Origin: Geomesophilobacter sediminis
Lineage (GTDB): Bacteria; Desulfobacterota; Desulfuromonadia; Geobacterales; Geobacteraceae
Assembly (NCBI RefSeq): GCF_016458275.1
Contig: NZ_JAEMHM010000007.1
Span: forward strand, 226,075 to 290,074
DNA: 64,000 nt
Direction: 5' to 3'
Shown one piece after another: positions 56,625 to 64,000 of this stretch. Made by a program: the position numbers and the translations under genes. The stretch's first letter is position 1. Every line of letters begins with the position of its first letter. Below the pieces are notes generated by a model. It made no database searches and was not told the origin of the DNA. It was given only the letters and a program-made list of their open reading frames with translations.

Positions 56625-57806
56625 ATGCCAGTAAAAGGTTTCCAGTTCTCCGCCGTGGAGGCGGCTATCAAAAAGCCGGGCCGGCTCGACCTGGCGCTCA
56701 TCTTTTCCCAGACTCCGGCCCGGGTCGCCGCCGTTTTCACCACCAACAAGGTGAAGGCCGCCCCGGTCCTCATTTCCCAGCAGCGGGCGAAGGACGGCAT
56801 CTGCCGCGCGGTTTTGGTCAACAGCGGCAACGCCAACGCCTGCACCGGCGAGCAGGGGATGCGCGATGCGCTCACCTGCGGCCGCAAGACCGCCGAGGCG
56901 CTCGGCCTTCCCGACGAGGAGCTCCTCATCGCCTCCACCGGCGTCATCGGCCAGACCCTCCCGATGGACCGCTTCCGGGCGGGCATCGAGCCGCTCGTCG
57001 ACGGCCTTTCCGGCGGGACCATCGAGAACGTCGCCGACGCCATCATGACCACCGACTCCTTCGCCAAGCTTGAGACCCGAAGCGGCGCGGCGGGGGGCGT
57101 CCCCTATACCATTACCGGGATCGCCAAGGGGGCGGGGATGATCCAGCCCAACATGGCGACCATGCTCGCCTTCCTGGTCACCGACGCCGACGTGGAGCCG
57201 GCCTTTCTGGACCGCGCCTTCAAGGAGGCGGTGGACGGCTCCTTCAACGCGATCACCGTCGACGGCGACACCTCCACCAACGACACCGCGCTCATCATGG
57301 CCAACGGTGCGGCGGCCAACCCGCTGATCACCGCCGGGACCCCGGAAGGGGAGCGCTTCGTCGCCCTCTTGCACGACGTCCTTCTCTCCCTGGCAAAGCT
57401 GATCGTGAAAGACGGCGAAGGGGCCACCAAGTTCGTCGAGATCCGGGTGCAGGGCGCCGCGGACCACGCCGACGCCAAGCAGGCGGCCCTTGCCGTCGCC
57501 AACTCGCTCCTGGTCAAGACCGCCTTCTTCGGGCAGGACGCCAACTGGGGACGGATCATCGCCGCGGTGGGATATTCCGGCTGCGAGATGGACCAGGGGA
57601 AGGTGCGGATCAGCTTCGACGATGTCCTCATGGTGCAGGACGGCATCTTCACCGGCGGCGACGCCGAGGCGGCCGGCACCGAAGTGTTGAAGCAGAAAGA
57701 GTTCACCGTTACAATCGACCTCCGGATCGGCTCCGGAGCTGCGACGGTATATACCAGCGATCTCACCTACGATTACGTGCGCATCAACGCCGACTATCGC
57801 ACCTGA
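56625..57806 (+). CDS. argJ: Bifunctional ornithine acetyltransferase / N-acetylglutamate synthase
   Basis: The 393-residue protein carries the ArgJ signatures VLVNSGNANACTGEQGMRDA, IASTGVIGQTLPMDR and the self-cleavage site KGAGMIQPNMATMLAF, with Thr179 as the N-terminal nucleophile of the beta chain, and ends DYVRINADYRT. It recycles the acetyl group in arginine synthesis. It starts behind AAAGGAGGGG. The following DUF2914 gene lies 19 nt away and may be co-transcribed. Confidence 0.98.
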   Translation: MPVKGFQFSAVEAAIKKPGRLDLALIFSQTPARVAAVFTTNKVKAAPVLISQQRAKDGICRAVLVNSGNANACTGEQGMRDALTCGRKTAEALGLPDEELLIASTGVIGQTLPMDRFRAGIEPLVDGLSGGTIENVADAIMTTDSFAKLETRSGAAGGVPYTITGIAKGAGMIQPNMATMLAFLVTDADVEPAFLDRAFKEAVDGSFNAITVDGDTSTNDTALIMANGAAANPLITAGTPEGERFVALLHDVLLSLAKLIVKDGEGATKFVEIRVQGAADHADAKQAALAVANSLLVKTAFFGQDANWGRIIAAVGYSGCEMDQGKVRISFDDVLMVQDGIFTGGDAEAAGTEVLKQKEFTVTIDLRIGSGAATVYTSDLTYDYVRINADYRT

Positions 57807-57825
57807 AGCACCGCCTGGAGGTGTC

Positions 57826-58233
57826 ATGACCCTGTCTCGACTTTGCCGTCTGTTTGCCGCCGCTTTCTGCCTGATCGCGTGGCTCGCCGGATCCGCTTTC
57901 GCCGAGGGACTGAAGATCACCGAGATGACCGTGACGACCAAGATCGTCAAGGGAAATCCGATCGACTCGGTGCGCCGGATCTCCTCCAAATCGGTCAAGG
58001 CGCTCTACTGCTTTACCCGGATCTCGTCCCCCGGGGACACCGATACCACCATCACCCACGTCTGGTACCTGAACGACGAGGTGGTGGGGGAGTATGAGCT
58101 CCCGGTCAAGGGGGGGCATTGGCGCACCAATAGCAAGAAGGTCCTGGAAAAGGGTCAGTCCGGCCAGTGGCGCTGCGAGGCGCAGGACAGCGACGGCAAC
58201 GTCCTCAAGTCAGTCAGCTTTCAGATGAACTAG
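57826..58233 (+). CDS. Secreted DUF2914 protein
   Basis: The 135-residue protein has a signal peptide (LFAAAFCLIAWLAGSAFAEG) and the DUF2914 domain: KALYCFTRISSPGDTDTTIT, HVWYLNDEVVGEYELPVKG and GQWRCEAQDSDGNVL. The family is a small beta-sandwich often found in the periplasm of deltaproteobacteria; function is not known. GGAGG precedes the start. Confidence 0.88.
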   Translation: MTLSRLCRLFAAAFCLIAWLAGSAFAEGLKITEMTVTTKIVKGNPIDSVRRISSKSVKALYCFTRISSPGDTDTTITHVWYLNDEVVGEYELPVKGGHWRTNSKKVLEKGQSGQWRCEAQDSDGNVLKSVSFQMN

Positions 58234-58239
58234 GAGTAA

Positions 58240-59436
58240 GTGAACCGCTATGCGCAGCATCCGTCATGGACAGCCATGACCACGTTAAAGATCCTCATCT
58301 GCCTCATCGTTCTGTCCTTCGCGCCGCAGGCCTTCGCCGCGGCGCAGGCCTTTCCCTCCGCCCCGTCGACCATCGACCTCGTCGTGAAAGAGGCGATCGG
58401 ACGCAGTCTGATCGCCGGCGGCATCGTGCTGGTCGGTAACCGGGACGGCATCCTCTTCGAACGTGCCTACGGGAAGGTTTCCACCCTCCCGGACGCCCCC
58501 TTCACCGATTCGGAAACCATCTTCGACCTTGCCTCGCTCACCAAGGTCTTCGCCACCGCGCCGTCGGTACTGAAGCTCGCCGAGGAGGGGAGACTCTCCC
58601 TGCTCGACCCGATCATCAAGTGGTATCCGGAGCTGGCCGGGCACGGCAAGGATCAGATCAAGATCCTGAACCTCCTCACCCACACCTCCGGGCTCGACGA
58701 TTTCTCCCTGTCGGCAGGCGATGCCCTCGGGAGCGCGATCCGCGGCGTGGCCGACCAGAAGCTGAAAGGGGAGGTGGGGAACCGCTTCCGCTACGCCGAC
58801 ATCAACTTCATCCTGCTCGCCGAGATCGTGCGCCGGGCGACGGGCGCCCCGCTCGACGTCTACGCCCAGGCCTCCTTCTACCGCCCGCTGGCGATGACCG
58901 ACACCGGGTTTCGCCCCGCGCGGCGGCTGCGCTGCGCGGTCACTTTCAGCGAGGAGGGGCCCCGCATCGGCGAGCCCCAGGACAGCCAGTGCCGCCAGTT
59001 GGGCGGCGTGGCCGGGCATGCCGGCCTCTTCTCCACGGCGCGCGACCTCTCCCGGTTTTGCCGGATGATCCTCTCCGGCGGGGTGCTGGACGGGAAGCGG
59101 GTGCTCCAGGAGCGGACCGTGGCGCAGATGTCGGTTCCCTACTATTCCCGGCGCGGCCAGGTCGCCCGGGGACTCGGCTGGGACATCGATTCTCCCTATT
59201 CCGCACCCCGCGGCACCGGCTTTTCCCGGATCTCCTTCGGCCACACCGGCTACTCCGGCTCCTCGGTCTGGATCGACCCGGCCGCCGATACCTTCGTCAT
59301 CCTCCTCACCACGCGGCTCGACTACGCCCACGTGCGGGAATTCAACCGGCTGCGCAGCGAAATTTCCACCGTCGCGAGCGCGGTCTACGGAAGTCAAACC
59401 GGGGTGAAAGATGCCCGCCCGTCGCATGATGAGTGA
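58240..59436 (+). CDS. Secreted serine hydrolase (beta-lactamase class C / PBP4-like family)
   Basis: The 398-residue protein has a signal peptide (LKILICLIVLSFAPQAFAAA) and the serine hydrolase motifs: SLTK (SxxK, in DLASLTKVFATAP), a Tyr motif in FRYADINFILLAE and HTG near FGHTGYSGSSVW. Such enzymes include esterases and D-aminopeptidases rather than true beta-lactamases. The GTG start lies close to AGGAG; an internal ATG (MTTLKIL) 12 codons on gives a more normal signal peptide and may be the real start. It is 6 nt after the DUF2914 gene. Confidence 0.88.
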   Translation: MNRYAQHPSWTAMTTLKILICLIVLSFAPQAFAAAQAFPSAPSTIDLVVKEAIGRSLIAGGIVLVGNRDGILFERAYGKVSTLPDAPFTDSETIFDLASLTKVFATAPSVLKLAEEGRLSLLDPIIKWYPELAGHGKDQIKILNLLTHTSGLDDFSLSAGDALGSAIRGVADQKLKGEVGNRFRYADINFILLAEIVRRATGAPLDVYAQASFYRPLAMTDTGFRPARRLRCAVTFSEEGPRIGEPQDSQCRQLGGVAGHAGLFSTARDLSRFCRMILSGGVLDGKRVLQERTVAQMSVPYYSRRGQVARGLGWDIDSPYSAPRGTGFSRISFGHTGYSGSSVWIDPAADTFVILLTTRLDYAHVREFNRLRSEISTVASAVYGSQTGVKDARPSHDE

Positions 59437-59459
59437 TCAATGAGGAAAAGGCAAAAACC

Positions 59460-59488
59460 TTGACACCACTAGGCCTATATGCTAGTTT
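59460..59488 (+). promoter_or_regulatory. sigma-70-type promoter for the receiver protein gene
   Basis: TTGACA and TAGTTT with a 17-bp gap, about 60 nt before the ATG. Confidence 0.5.
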
Positions 59489-59548
59489 TCACGCCACTGT
59501 TTTGGGCCAGGCGCGGCCGAAACGGCCTTACTGAAAGGGGAGGTATCG

Positions 59549-60592
59549 ATGGGGAATAGACTGCTCCTCGCCGATGACAGCATTACCATCCGGAAGGTCG
59601 TAGGAATCATCTTTGCCGATGAGGAATACGAACTCACCGTGGTGGACAACGGAGATGCCGCCCTGGAAAAGGCGCGGGAGCTTCGTCCCGACGTGATGCT
59701 GGTCGACGCGCTTATGCCCGGCAAGAGCGGTTACGAGGTGTGCCAGGAGGTACGCCGGGATCCCCAGTTGAAGGAGACTCCCATCCTGCTCCTGGTCGGG
59801 GCCTTCGAGCCGCACGACGAGGAGAAGACCGCCGCCAGCGGCGCCGATCAGACCATCACCAAGCCGTTCGAGTCGCAGCAGCTCATCGACCGGGTCCACG
59901 AACTCCTGGTTCTCGGCAAGGAGCGCCGTGCCGCGGCGCCGGAGCCGGAACCGGAGCCCGTTGCTCCTGCCGTTGCCGTTGCCGAAGCGCCGCTCGATCT
60001 GGAAGAGGCGGAAATAGAGGAGTTGATCGACCTGGACGAGGAGATCGTCGAGGCGACCATCGAGGACGACCTTTGGGGCGCCTTCGAGGTGGAGACCCCC
60101 GCCGCCGCGGCGGCCGCCGCGATACCGCTCCCCCAGGAAAGCGTGGAGGCGGTCGAGCTTCCGACCGCTGCCGAATTCGCAGCCGAGGAGATCTCCTTTG
60201 AAAGCGAGGAGGCGCCTGCCTTCGACGCCGAGGCGATCTCCTTCGAGGAAGAGCGGACCGAGCCCCCCGAGCTTTCCCAGTTTGAATCATTCACCTTCGA
60301 ACCGGAACCGCCCGCCGAGGCCCCGATCTCCGAGTTCGCACCCGAGCCGGTTTCCGCCGCCCTCGACGCGGACGCCGATCTTTCCCAGACCGCGACGGTT
60401 GCGGTGGAGCCGATCCTGGTGGGCGAGCCGGCACCGACGACCGCCGGGTTGACCGAGGCGCAGCTCACCGAGGTGGTAGCACGGATCTCCCGGGAGGTGA
60501 TCGAGCGGGTCGTCTGGGAAGTGGTCCCCGACCTCGCCGAGGCGCTGATCAAGGAAGAGATTCGCAAGTTGAAGGCCGGCATCCCCGGTTAA
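59549..60592 (+). CDS. Receiver-domain protein with acidic Ala/Pro/Glu tail
   Basis: The 347-residue protein begins with a receiver (LLLADDSITIRKVVGIIFAD, phospho-acceptor in DVMLVDALMPGKSG, Lys in ITKPFESQQL). A 200-residue acidic, Ala/Pro/Glu-rich, probably disordered region follows, and a helical end (LTEVVARISREVIERVVWEV, then VPDLAEALIKEEIRKLKAG). This layout, with the ERVVWEVVPDLAE end, is common in deltaproteobacterial regulators of motility or polarity. The end helix probably binds a partner. A terminator closes the unit. Confidence 0.88.
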   Translation: MGNRLLLADDSITIRKVVGIIFADEEYELTVVDNGDAALEKARELRPDVMLVDALMPGKSGYEVCQEVRRDPQLKETPILLLVGAFEPHDEEKTAASGADQTITKPFESQQLIDRVHELLVLGKERRAAAPEPEPEPVAPAVAVAEAPLDLEEAEIEELIDLDEEIVEATIEDDLWGAFEVETPAAAAAAAIPLPQESVEAVELPTAAEFAAEEISFESEEAPAFDAEAISFEEERTEPPELSQFESFTFEPEPPAEAPISEFAPEPVSAALDADADLSQTATVAVEPILVGEPAPTTAGLTEAQLTEVVARISREVIERVVWEVVPDLAEALIKEEIRKLKAGIPG

Positions 60593-60624
60593 GGCAGAAA
60601 CAGGCGGTAGCATGCTTTCACAAG

Positions 60625-60649
60625 AGGGGATTTTCCGATCCCCTTTTTT
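60625..60649 (+). terminator. Terminator after the receiver protein gene
   Basis: AGGGGAT / ATCCCCT stem with a 6-nt loop and TTTTTT. The following 60658-60700 shows GATCCG/CGGATC short repeats also seen before argJ (56533-56580). Confidence 0.85.
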
Positions 60650-60716
60650 CATTTTTTAGATCCGACTGATCCGTCGGATCACCGATCGATCGGATCAAAC
60701 TTAGAGGTCACACCTG

Positions 60717-63383
60717 ATGGCAAAAAGAGAGCTGGAAAAGGTTTACGAACCGGGCGACGTGGAGAAGAGATGGTACCGACAGTGGGAAGATAACGGCTGC
60801 TTCCATGCTACGGTCCCCTCCGACAAGCCGGGTTACAGCATCGTTATCCCCCCCCCGAACATCACCGGGGTGCTGCACATGGGGCACGCCCTCAACAACA
60901 CCCTCCAGGACATCCTCTGCCGCTGGAAGCGGATGAGCGGTTACAACGTCCTCTGGATGCCGGGTACCGACCATGCCGGCATCGCCACTCAAAACGTCGT
61001 GGAGCGCCAGCTGACCGCCGAAGGGAAGGACCGCTTCGAGCTCGGCCGCGAGGCGTTCATCGAGCGGGTCTGGAAGTGGAAAGGGGAGTCCGGTGGGCAG
61101 ATCATCGGGCAGTTGAAGCGCCTGGGCGCCTCCTGCGACTGGGAGCGCGAACGCTTCACCATGGACGCCGGCCTCTCCGACGCCGTTCGCGAGGTCTTCG
61201 TCCGCCTGTACAACGAAGGGCTCATCTACCGGGACAACCGGCTCATCAACTGGTGCCCCCGCTGCCACACCGCGCTTTCCGACATCGAGGTGGAACACGA
61301 AGAGAAGGCGGGGAACCTGTGGCACCTGCGCTACCCGGTGGTGGGAAGCGACGAGTTCCTGGTGGTCGCCACCACCCGCCCCGAGACCATGCTCGGCGAC
61401 TCCGCGGTGGCGGTGAACCCTAACGACGAGCGCTACACCCACCTGGTGGGCAAGAAGGTGCTCCTGCCGCTGGTGAACCGCGAGATCCCGATCATCGCCG
61501 ACGACTACGTCGACGTCGAATTCGGCACCGGCGTGGTCAAGATCACCCCGGCCCACGACTTCAACGACTTCGAGGTCGGCCTGCGCCACAACCTGGACCG
61601 GATCAACGTCTTCGACGAGTCCGGCGTGGTCAACTCCGCCGGGCGCCAGTACGAAGGGATGGACCGCTTCACCGCCCGCAAGCAGATCGTGGCGGACCTC
61701 GAGGCGGCCGGGCTTTTGGAGAAGATCCAGGACCATGCCCTTTCCGTCGGCGGCTGCTACCGCTGCAAGACCGTCGTCGAGCCGTACCTCTCCCTGCAGT
61801 GGTACGTGAAGGTCGGCCCGCTCGCCGAGCGCGCGCTCGCCGCGGTGAAGGACGGGCGGACCAAGATCGTCCCGACCCAGTGGGAGAACACCTACTACGA
61901 CTGGATGGAGAACATCCGCGACTGGTGCATCTCCCGCCAGATCTGGTGGGGGCACCGCATCCCGGCCTGGTACTGCGACCATTGCGGCGCGGTGACCGTT
62001 GCCAAGGAAGACCCGACCAAGTGCTCCAAGTGCGGCAGCGACGACATCCGCCAGGAGACCGACGTGCTCGACACCTGGTTCTCCTCGGCACTCTGGCCCT
62101 TCTCCACGCTCGGCTGGCCGCAAAAGACCCCGGAGCTCGCCGCGTTCTACCCGACCTCGTGCCTGGTGACCGGTTTCGACATCCTCTTCTTCTGGGTGGC
62201 CCGCATGATGATGATGGGGCTCCACTTCATGGACGATGTCCCCTTCAAGGACGTCTACATCCACGCCCTGGTGCGCGATGCCCAGGGGCAGAAGATGAGC
62301 AAGTCCAAGGGGAACGTCATCGACCCGCTCACCGTCATCGACGCCTACGGCACCGACGCCTTCCGCTACACCCTGGCCGCGTTCGCTGCGCAGGGGAGGG
62401 ACGTGAAGCTTGCCGAGGAGCGGATCGCCGGCTACCGCAACTTCGTCAACAAGATCTGGAACGCGGCCCGGTTCACCCTGATGAACCTGGAAGGGTTCGA
62501 GCCGGCGGCGGTCGATTCGGCCAAGCTCGAGCTTTCCAATGCCGACCGGTGGATCCTGTTCCGGTTGAACGAGGCGGCGGCCGCGGTCGACGAGGCGCTC
62601 ACCACCTACCGGTTCAACGAGGCGGCGAGCGACCTGTACCGGTTCACCTGGAGCGAGTTCTGCGACTGGTACATCGAGCTGGTGAAAGACGACCTGTACA
62701 AGGGTGATGCGGACCGCCAGCAGAGCGCCAAGTACGTCCTCTGGCAGGTGCTCGAGCACCTGCTGCGCCTGCTGCACCCGTTCATGCCGTTCATCACCGA
62801 AGAGATCTGGCAGGCGCTGCCCGGCGTCGGGGACCGCGGCAATTTCATCATGCTCGCCGAGTATCCGAAGGTGCGTCCGGAGTGGGCGGAGTTCTCCGCT
62901 GCCGCCACCGAGATGGAACTGGTGATGGAAGTCATCAAGGGGATCCGGAACATTCGCGGCGAGATGGAAGTGGCGCCGAGCAAGCAGATCGCGGCACTTT
63001 TGGACTGCAAGTCGGCGGAAAGCCTCGCGCTGCTCAAGAAGAACGAGGCCTACGTCATGAGCCTCGCCCGTCTGAGCGACCTCGCCATCGGCCAGGGGGT
63101 CGAGCGTCCCGCCGAGGCCTCGCTGCAGGTGGCCGGCGACGTCGAGATCCTCGTCCCGCTGCGCGGCCTGGTGAACGTGGAGGAAGAGGAAAAGCGTCTC
63201 AACAAGGAGATCACCAAGATCGAGAAGGACATCGAGTTCCTCACCAAGAAGCTGCAGAACCCGAGCTTCGTGGAGCGCGCACCGGCCGACGTCGTCGAGA
63301 AGGAACGCGAGAAGATCGCCGAATTCAGCAACAAGAAGCAGATTCTCGAAGAGAGCCTGCAGAAGATTCAAAGGCTGAAGTAG
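60717..63383 (+). CDS. valS: Valyl-tRNA synthetase
   Basis: The 888-residue protein has the class I signatures HMGH (residues 54-57, in PPPNITGVLHMGHALNN) and KMSKS (near 526, in DAQGQKMSKSKGN), the editing-domain motif ATTRPETMLGDSAVAVNPND and the C-terminal coiled coil with ERAPADVVEKEREKI specific to ValS. It charges tRNA-Val in the cytoplasm. A strong terminator follows. The ribosome-binding site (AGAGGTCACACCTG) is weak. Confidence 0.99.
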   Translation: MAKRELEKVYEPGDVEKRWYRQWEDNGCFHATVPSDKPGYSIVIPPPNITGVLHMGHALNNTLQDILCRWKRMSGYNVLWMPGTDHAGIATQNVVERQLTAEGKDRFELGREAFIERVWKWKGESGGQIIGQLKRLGASCDWERERFTMDAGLSDAVREVFVRLYNEGLIYRDNRLINWCPRCHTALSDIEVEHEEKAGNLWHLRYPVVGSDEFLVVATTRPETMLGDSAVAVNPNDERYTHLVGKKVLLPLVNREIPIIADDYVDVEFGTGVVKITPAHDFNDFEVGLRHNLDRINVFDESGVVNSAGRQYEGMDRFTARKQIVADLEAAGLLEKIQDHALSVGGCYRCKTVVEPYLSLQWYVKVGPLAERALAAVKDGRTKIVPTQWENTYYDWMENIRDWCISRQIWWGHRIPAWYCDHCGAVTVAKEDPTKCSKCGSDDIRQETDVLDTWFSSALWPFSTLGWPQKTPELAAFYPTSCLVTGFDILFFWVARMMMMGLHFMDDVPFKDVYIHALVRDAQGQKMSKSKGNVIDPLTVIDAYGTDAFRYTLAAFAAQGRDVKLAEERIAGYRNFVNKIWNAARFTLMNLEGFEPAAVDSAKLELSNADRWILFRLNEAAAAVDEALTTYRFNEAASDLYRFTWSEFCDWYIELVKDDLYKGDADRQQSAKYVLWQVLEHLLRLLHPFMPFITEEIWQALPGVGDRGNFIMLAEYPKVRPEWAEFSAAATEMELVMEVIKGIRNIRGEMEVAPSKQIAALLDCKSAESLALLKKNEAYVMSLARLSDLAIGQGVERPAEASLQVAGDVEILVPLRGLVNVEEEEKRLNKEITKIEKDIEFLTKKLQNPSFVERAPADVVEKEREKIAEFSNKKQILEESLQKIQRLK

Positions 63384-63431
63384 GGTTCAATTGACAATGG
63401 ACAATTGACAATTGACAATGAAACGCCATGG

Positions 63432-63474
63432 AAAGGGCCGCTGCCTCGCTTGAGACAGCGGCCCTTTGTATTTT
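63432..63474 (+). terminator. Terminator after valS
   Basis: Perfect 12-bp stem AAAGGGCCGCTG / CAGCGGCCCTTT with a 12-nt loop and a T-rich tail. Between the valS stop and the hairpin the DNA repeats TTGACAATGGACAATTGACA-like units about three times. Confidence 0.9.
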
Positions 63475-63488
63475 GGCAGCTGGCCTGA

Positions 63489-64000
63489 ACTGTGGGAGCG
63501 ACATTCCGGTCGCGCGCTAAGTTGGAATCCTTCATTGCCACCGAAAGGCAAATCCCCCCCAGCCCCCCTTTGTCAAAGGGGGGAGCCATCGGTGACTTAG
63601 CTGTTTTCACTGTGGGAGCGCCTTTCCAGGCGCGAACCGCCGCAGGCGGTGATGGAGGCCGCTGTTAATCGCGACAGGAATGTCGCTCCTACCGCAAGGT
63701 TCGGCTGCTTTCACTGTGGGAGCGCCTTTCCAGGCGCGAACCGCCGCAGGCGGTGATAGAGGCCGCTGTTAATCGCGACAGGAATGTCGCTCCTCCAGCA
63801 AGGGTCGGCTGCTTTCACGGTGGGAGCGCCTTTCCAGGCGCGAACCGCCGCAGGCGGTAATAGAGGCCGCTGTTAATCGCGACAGGAATGTCGCTCCTCC
63901 AGCAAGGGTCGGCTGTTTTTACGGTGGGAGCGCCTTTCCAGGCGCGAACCGCCGCAGGCGGTGATGGAGGCCGCTGTTAATCGCGACAGGAATGTCGCTC
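63489..64000. repeat. 104-bp tandem repeat array built from dispersed palindromes
   Basis: After a stand-alone family B-like element near 63490-63515, units begin at 63610, 63714, 63818 and 63922, exactly 104 bp apart, and the last is cut by the window edge. Each unit has three dyads: GCGCC-TTTCCA-GGCGC (family A), CCGCC-GCA-GGCGG and GCGACA-GGAA-TGTCGC (family B). Units differ at only a few bases. No reading frame is maintained and no spacers vary, so it is neither coding nor CRISPR. Confidence 0.9.

Noticed and set aside
60708..63371. 887-codon open frame antisense to the whole of valS
   Set aside because: A shadow of a certain gene; the composition (Val/Leu/His/Asp-rich low complexity) is typical of antisense GC-rich frames.
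63610..64000. Possible CRISPR array at the right edge
   Set aside because: Units of 104 bp are identical throughout with no variable spacers, and each contains several palindromes; no cas genes are present.

Overview
The window is a high-GC (roughly 60-63%, by eye) chromosomal segment from a deltaproteobacterium of the Geobacter/Geomonas/Citrifermentans group (Geobacterales). The basis is the gene content: an acetate symporter with its DUF485 partner, EtfBA with a ferredoxin-fused EtfA and a haem/Fe-S membrane ETF oxidoreductase, many sigma-54 promoters and enhancer-binding proteins, c-di-GMP and CheY-type signalling, a tRNA-Sec gene plus MnmH, and short GC-rich palindromic repeats in almost every long intergenic gap. 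No complete phage, plasmid, IS element or CRISPR array was seen.

Layout. 0-5.7 kb: a GAF-type sigma-54 activator between two operons pointing away from their own sigma-54 promoters: flavoprotein / 25-residue membrane peptide / RND adaptor (cut by the window edge), and periplasmic hydrolase / MlaA. Both promoters carry the same pair of upstream sites at the same spacing. 5.7-7.8 kb: a small unknown gene, then a decayed region: a 42-bp repeat array, a chemoreceptor C-terminus and an integrase N-terminus lying against tRNA-Sec. 7.9-12 kb: housekeeping genes (yggT, divIVA-like, yggU, CBS, FmdB, folD, galU). 12-17.8 kb: TonB-like protein and the etfBA/ETF-oxidoreductase cluster. 18.1-23.8 kb: amidotransferase, hybrid kinase and a REC-PAS-GGDEF-EAL protein. 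23.8-32.5 kb: a nitrogen-related block: amino-acid permease, PP2C-kinase fusion, SMR-like protein, amtB, glnK, amtB. The permease and the first amtB each have a sigma-54 promoter, paired hexaloop hairpins and an overlapping terminator, which is the layout of an ANTAR antitermination leader; glnK has its own sigma-54 promoter.

32.8-41.9 kb: ferritin-like protein, inositol phosphatase, UspA, TIM-barrel isomerase, an SSS symporter with DUF4212 partner, two DUF294 nucleotidyltransferase-like proteins (one lacking its catalytic signature), PilZ and CheY. 41.9-50.8 kb: acetate symporter operon, an unrecognised membrane-protein/Cys-rich operon behind a near-perfect sigma-54 promoter with a TTTTGCA site array, and an NtrC-type two-component system that is the obvious candidate regulator. 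51.2-63.4 kb: DUF2156 protein, MnmH, SecA, ArgJ, DUF2914, a serine hydrolase, a receiver protein and ValS. The window ends inside a 104-bp tandem repeat built from the dispersed palindromes.

All functional statements come from reading motifs and synteny by eye; no searches were run.
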